Made by a program: the position numbers and the translations under genes. This document shows positions 60,385 to 64,000 of a DNA stretch of 64,000 nt, piece by piece (within the stretch, counting starts at the first letter, position 1; the number at the start of each line of letters is the position of its first letter). This DNA comes from Sphingomonas cavernae. Its GTDB lineage: Bacteria; Pseudomonadota; Alphaproteobacteria; Sphingomonadales; Sphingomonadaceae. The DNA lies in NCBI RefSeq assembly GCF_003590775.1, contig NZ_QYUM01000002.1, forward strand, positions 310,001-374,000. Direction: 5' to 3'. The notes beneath the pieces are model-generated. The model saw only the letters and a program-made list of their open reading frames with translations. It ran no database searches and was not told the origin of the DNA.

Positions 60385-63300
60385 TGCGCACCCTGCTCGC
60401 CCCCCACTCCGAGTACCCCGGCGAAGGCCGGGGTCCAGTCCCGAGCAAGCGACTCTGGACCCCGGCCTTCGCCGGGGTACAACTGCTGCTAATCCTTCTC
60501 CTCCTCATCCCCTCGACCGTGTCGATCGCCGCGGAAAAGGAAAAGGCGGTCAAGCGCATCTATGCCTTTACCGCACCCGCGCCACAGACGCAGGAACCCG
60601 CCGAAGCCGCGCGCAAATCCGAGGGCTGCCTCACCTGCCACACGGCGTCGGATGCGCCGACAATGCATACCGCGCCCGCGGTACAACTGGGCTGCACCGA
60701 TTGTCACGGCGGCGATCCCGCCGTGCGCGGCAATTCCGAACTGCCGCACAATGCGCCAGCCTATGTCGCCGCGCGCGACAAAGCGCATGTGCTGCCGCGC
60801 TACCCCAAGAGCTGGCGCTGGCCCAGCTCGGCCAATCCCAAGACGAGCTACACGCTGCTCAATCGCGAGGCGCCCGAGTTCATCCGCTTCGTCAACCCCT
60901 CCGACTACCGCGTCGCGCGTGAAAGCTGCGGCGCGTGCCATATGGAGGTGATCGAAGCATCCGAACGCTCGCTTATGGCTTCGGGCGCCATGCTCTGGGG
61001 TGGTGCGGCCTACAACAACGGCATCATCCCCTACAAGAACTACGCTTTTGGCGAGGCCTATACGCGCGACGGCCAGCCCGCGAAGATCGTCTCGCCGGGC
61101 GAGCCGCACGGCACGGTCACTCCCGAGCAAAAGAAGCGCGGCGCGCTCGCCGAGCTCTATCCACTCCCCACCTGGCACGTCGTTCCGCCGGGCGACATCT
61201 TCCGCGTCTTCGAGCGCGGGGGGCGCAACATCAACACGCAGTTCCCGGAGATCGGCCTGCCCAACACCGGCGGCATCATTCAGCGTCTCGAGGAGCCCGG
61301 CCGACCCGACCTGAAGCAGTCGAACCGCGGCCCCGCCACGGGCCTGCGCGTCGCGATTCCGATCCTCAACATCCACAAGACGCGGCTCAACGATCCCTTC
61401 ACCTGGTTCATGGGGACCAACGATCAGCCCGGCGACTATCGCCATTCGGGCTGCGCCTCATGCCACGTCATCTATGCGAACGACCGCGAACCGCGGCACA
61501 GCCTGATCTACGCGAAACACGGCCGCGACGGGCAGAGCATCACCGTCGATCCGACGATCGCGAACAAGCTCGAACCGGAGGAACATGACGACGGGCATGG
61601 TGCTCTTCGTGCTCCGGCGAAGGCCGGAGCCCAGGAATCACGCGCGCCGGCGCCCGACCACCTGGACCCCGGCGTTCGCCGGGGTACGAAGGAAAAGGGC
61701 CACCCGCTACAGCACGTCTTCACGCGGCAGATACCCACCGCGCAGTGCATGAACTGCCACATGCACCAGCCCAACATCTTCCTGAATTCGTATCTCGGCT
61801 ACACCATGTGGGACTATGAGTCCGACGCGCCATTGATGTGGCCCGAAAAGCAGAAATATCCGACCGCCGCCGAGGTCCACAAGGTGCTCGAACGCAACCC
61901 CGAGGCGGCCTCGCCCAAGGGCAAATGGGCCGATCTCGACTTCCTCCGCCGCGTCTATGACGATGTGAATCCGAAGGCCAAGGACACGCAGTTCGCCGAC
62001 TATCACGGCCATGGCTGGAACTTCCGCGCGATCTACAAGCGCGATCGCGAGGGGAATCTGCTCGACGCCGACGGCAAGATCGTCTCGTCCGACGATCCCG
62101 AGAAATTCCGCAAGAAGGACGCCGCCGAGTTCGTCGAGCCCGGTGAACAGAAGGGCAAGGCGGTCCATATGATGGACATCCATGCCGAAAAGGGGATGCA
62201 GTGCGCCGACTGCCATTTTGCGCAGGACAATCACGGCAACGGCCTGATCTATGGCGAGGTGGCCAACGCGGTCGAGATCGGCTGCAAGGACTGCCACGGC
62301 ACCGCGGACGCGTACCCCACCCTGCTGACCTCGGGCCCTGCCGCGCGTCCGCAGGGCAACAACCTCGCACTGTTGCGCAATGCCGACGGGCAGCGCCGCT
62401 TCGAATGGTATTTTGACGCGAGCGGCAACCGCGTGCTCATCCAGCGTTCGATCGTCGATCCCAAGCTCGAATGGCGCTTGTCGCTGGTCAAGGACAGCGT
62501 CGACCGCAATAATCCGCATTTCAACGCCAAGGCCGCGCGCGCCAAGCTGATGGGCCGGACCGGCACCGAGACCGGCGAATACGGCTTCGGCCCCGGCGTG
62601 CCCAAATCGGAGCGCGCGCATACTGACGACAATATGGCATGCTTTACCTGCCACCTTTCATGGACGACATCGTGCGGCGGCTGCCACCTGCCGATCGAGG
62701 CCAACTGGAAGACCAAGAGCCACAAGTACGACGGCATAGAGAGCCGCAATTTTGCGACCTACAATCCGCAAGTGGCGCGCGACGAGATGTTCCAATTGGG
62801 CCGCCACCAGACCACCAAGGGCAATATCGTCGCGCCGGTCCGCTCGACCTCCGCGCTCGTGCTCTCCTCGACCAACATCAACCGCGAGCGCATCTATGTG
62901 CAGCAGCCGCCCATTTCGTCGATCGGCTTCTCGTCCCAGGCCTTCGCGCCGCACTTCCCGCACACCGTGCGCAAGACCGAGACGAAGACCTGCAGCGACT
63001 GCCATCTGAGCGCCGCCAACGACAACAATGCGATCATGTCGCAACTCCTGCTGCTCGGCACCAATTTCGTGAACTTCGTCGGCCTCCATGCATGGACTGG
63101 GTTGGAGAACGGCTTCGAGGCCGTCCGCGTCACCGAATGGGACGAACCGCAGGCGGTGATCGGTTCCTATCTCCAGCGCTATGCCTATCCCGATTACTGG
63201 AAACTGCATGTCGACCAGAACAAGCGCGAACTGATCAACTGGACCCGCGGCAAGACCTTCGACAAGCGCGGCTCGGGCGAGACCCAGGCGCTTGAGGAAT

Positions 63301-64000
63301 TCCGCAATGTGACGCAGGGCACCGCGGGCGCGGTCGGCTGCCTGCAGCTCCGCGGCGAATATATGTTCGTCGCCGAGGGGCGCGGCGGCTTCCGCGTCTA
63401 TGACGTCGCCTCGATCGGCAACAAGGGCTTCTCCGAACGCATCGTGACTGCGCCCTTCTCGCCGCTCGGGCAGGACATGCAGGTGAAGAGCCCCAACGCC
63501 ACCTGCATGGCGATCGCGACCAACCAGCCGATCAGCCCGCTGCGCAACACCCCCGAAATGCGCGAGATGAACGAGGAACAGCCCTTCCACCCGATCTACA
63601 ACTACGCCGTCGTCACCGACAGCGTGGAAGGCCTGATCCTCGTCGACATCAACACGCTCGCCGACGGCGAATTCCGCAACAACTTCCTGAAGCGTGCAGC
63701 CACCTGGAACGAGAACGATGTGCTTGCGGGCGCGCGCCACATCACGCTCGCGGGCCATTACGCCTATATCGCCGCAACCGCCGGGCTCGTCGTCGTCGAC
63801 CTTAACGATCCGCTGAAGCCGCGCTACGTCACGACGCTCCCGCTCACCGACGCACGCGCCTCCGCGATCCAGTTCCGCTATCTCTGGGTCACCGATGCCG
63901 AGGGCGTTAAGCTGTTCGATGTCACCCGGCTCGGCAATCCCGTTCCCGTTCCCGCGGGCACGATCGCGCTCGCCAATGCACGCCGCCTCTATCTCGCGCG
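60384..64000 (+). CDS. Large decaheme cytochrome c with LVIVD-type repeats (3' end outside window)
   Basis: The frame is open from ATG 60384 to the right edge (1205 codons). Ten CxxCH sites: CLTCH 82, CTDCH 104, CGACH 182, CASCH 357, CMNCH 455, CADCH 607, CKDCH 634, CFTCH 753, CGGCH 764, CSDCH 870. From about residue 980 the protein changes to beta-propeller-like LVIVD repeats (GEYMFVAEGRGGFRVYDV, HYAYIAATAGLVVVDL, YLWVTDAEGVKLFDV). A signal peptide (LLLILLLLIPSTVSIAA) is preceded by about 24 residues coded by an inserted palindromic repeat; a second repeat is translated near residues 410-435. Start overlaps the barrel gene stop (TGATG). Likely periplasmic or cell-surface electron transfer. 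Confidence 0.88.
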   Translation, partial: MRTLLAPHSEYPGEGRGPVPSKRLWTPAFAGVQLLLILLLLIPSTVSIAAEKEKAVKRIYAFTAPAPQTQEPAEAARKSEGCLTCHTASDAPTMHTAPAVQLGCTDCHGGDPAVRGNSELPHNAPAYVAARDKAHVLPRYPKSWRWPSSANPKTSYTLLNREAPEFIRFVNPSDYRVARESCGACHMEVIEASERSLMASGAMLWGGAAYNNGIIPYKNYAFGEAYTRDGQPAKIVSPGEPHGTVTPEQKKRGALAELYPLPTWHVVPPGDIFRVFERGGRNINTQFPEIGLPNTGGIIQRLEEPGRPDLKQSNRGPATGLRVAIPILNIHKTRLNDPFTWFMGTNDQPGDYRHSGCASCHVIYANDREPRHSLIYAKHGRDGQSITVDPTIANKLEPEEHDDGHGALRAPAKAGAQESRAPAPDHLDPGVRRGTKEKGHPLQHVFTRQIPTAQCMNCHMHQPNIFLNSYLGYTMWDYESDAPLMWPEKQKYPTAAEVHKVLERNPEAASPKGKWADLDFLRRVYDDVNPKAKDTQFADYHGHGWNFRAIYKRDREGNLLDADGKIVSSDDPEKFRKKDAAEFVEPGEQKGKAVHMMDIHAEKGMQCADCHFAQDNHGNGLIYGEVANAVEIGCKDCHGTADAYPTLLTSGPAARPQGNNLALLRNADGQRRFEWYFDASGNRVLIQRSIVDPKLEWRLSLVKDSVDRNNPHFNAKAARAKLMGRTGTETGEYGFGPGVPKSERAHTDDNMACFTCHLSWTTSCGGCHLPIEANWKTKSHKYDGIESRNFATYNPQVARDEMFQLGRHQTTKGNIVAPVRSTSALVLSSTNINRERIYVQQPPISSIGFSSQAFAPHFPHTVRKTETKTCSDCHLSAANDNNAIMSQLLLLGTNFVNFVGLHAWTGLENGFEAVRVTEWDEPQAVIGSYLQRYAYPDYWKLHVDQNKRELINWTRGKTFDKRGSGETQALEEFRNVTQGTAGAVGCLQLRGEYMFVAEGRGGFRVYDVASIGNKGFSERIVTAPFSPLGQDMQVKSPNATCMAIATNQPISPLRNTPEMREMNEEQPFHPIYNYAVVTDSVEGLILVDINTLADGEFRNNFLKRAATWNENDVLAGARHITLAGHYAYIAATAGLVVVDLNDPLKPRYVTTLPLTDARASAIQFRYLWVTDAEGVKLFDVTRLGNPVPVPAGTIALANARRLYLA
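60413..60480. repeat. Palindromic repeat inside the decaheme gene, N-terminal copy
   Basis: Perfect 26-nt arms (60413-60438 and 60455-60480) with a 16-nt loop, same family as 6314-6398. It lies within the first 100 nt of the decaheme gene and is read in frame as YPGEGRGPVPSKRLWTPAFAG, between the charged start and the hydrophobic core of the signal peptide. Confidence 0.92.
61611..61687. repeat. Degenerate palindromic repeat inside the decaheme gene, internal copy
   Basis: Arms 61611-61636 and 61662-61687 pair with a few mismatches. The element is read in frame (APAKAGAQ, later HLDPGVRRGT) between heme sites four and five. The mismatches suggest it is older than the N-terminal copy. Confidence 0.85.

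Overview
The window is high-GC DNA with sphingomonad character. Signs are the codon use, the many short palindromic spacer repeats of the type scattered through Sphingomonadaceae genomes, and an IS5-family (IS427-like) insertion sequence. No rRNA, CRISPR array or complete tRNA gene was seen. It reads as three blocks.

Block 1 (1 to about 30.5 kb) is a catabolic region whose diagnostic genes are for steroid degradation by the 9,10-seco route. It holds a 3-ketosteroid 9alpha-hydroxylase-like Rieske oxygenase, a 3-ketosteroid delta1-dehydrogenase, and a steroid delta5-isomerase with its catalytic residues in place. It also holds an extradiol dioxygenase and the lower pathway flavin monooxygenase, C-C hydrolase, hydratase, acylating aldehyde dehydrogenase, aldolase. 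Around these lie seven short-chain dehydrogenases, four further SnoaL/NTF2-like proteins, an old-yellow-enzyme homologue, a thiolase, a sulfotransferase, LuxR, XRE and two Lrp-type regulators. A TACGCA motif recurs in the promoter gaps of the steroid genes and suggests a common regulator. The block ends at a 3' fragment of a tRNA-Cys gene, which looks like the attachment-site scar of a genomic island.

Block 2 (30.7 to 53.99 kb) starts with a same-strand series: CHAT-domain protein, CHASE2 adenylate cyclase, small secreted protein, two-partner-secretion transporter, and a very large Gly-rich exoprotein. Then come cysS, an IS element inserted exactly at the cysS stop codon, a 2-hydroxyacid dehydrogenase, an M14 metallocarboxypeptidase with a small partner, an acetolactate-synthase-like enzyme and an aldehyde dehydrogenase.

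Block 3 (54.1 kb to the right edge) is the least familiar part. A membrane-anchored cyclic-nucleotide-binding protein is transcribed away from four tightly coupled genes: a five-heme cytochrome c554-like protein, a lipoprotein with two GlcG/HbpS-like domains, an outer-membrane beta-barrel, and a large cytochrome with ten CxxCH sites plus LVIVD-type repeats that runs off the window. The layout resembles a porin-cytochrome electron conduit. Palindromic repeats have entered this operon, two of them inside the reading frame of the large cytochrome without breaking it.
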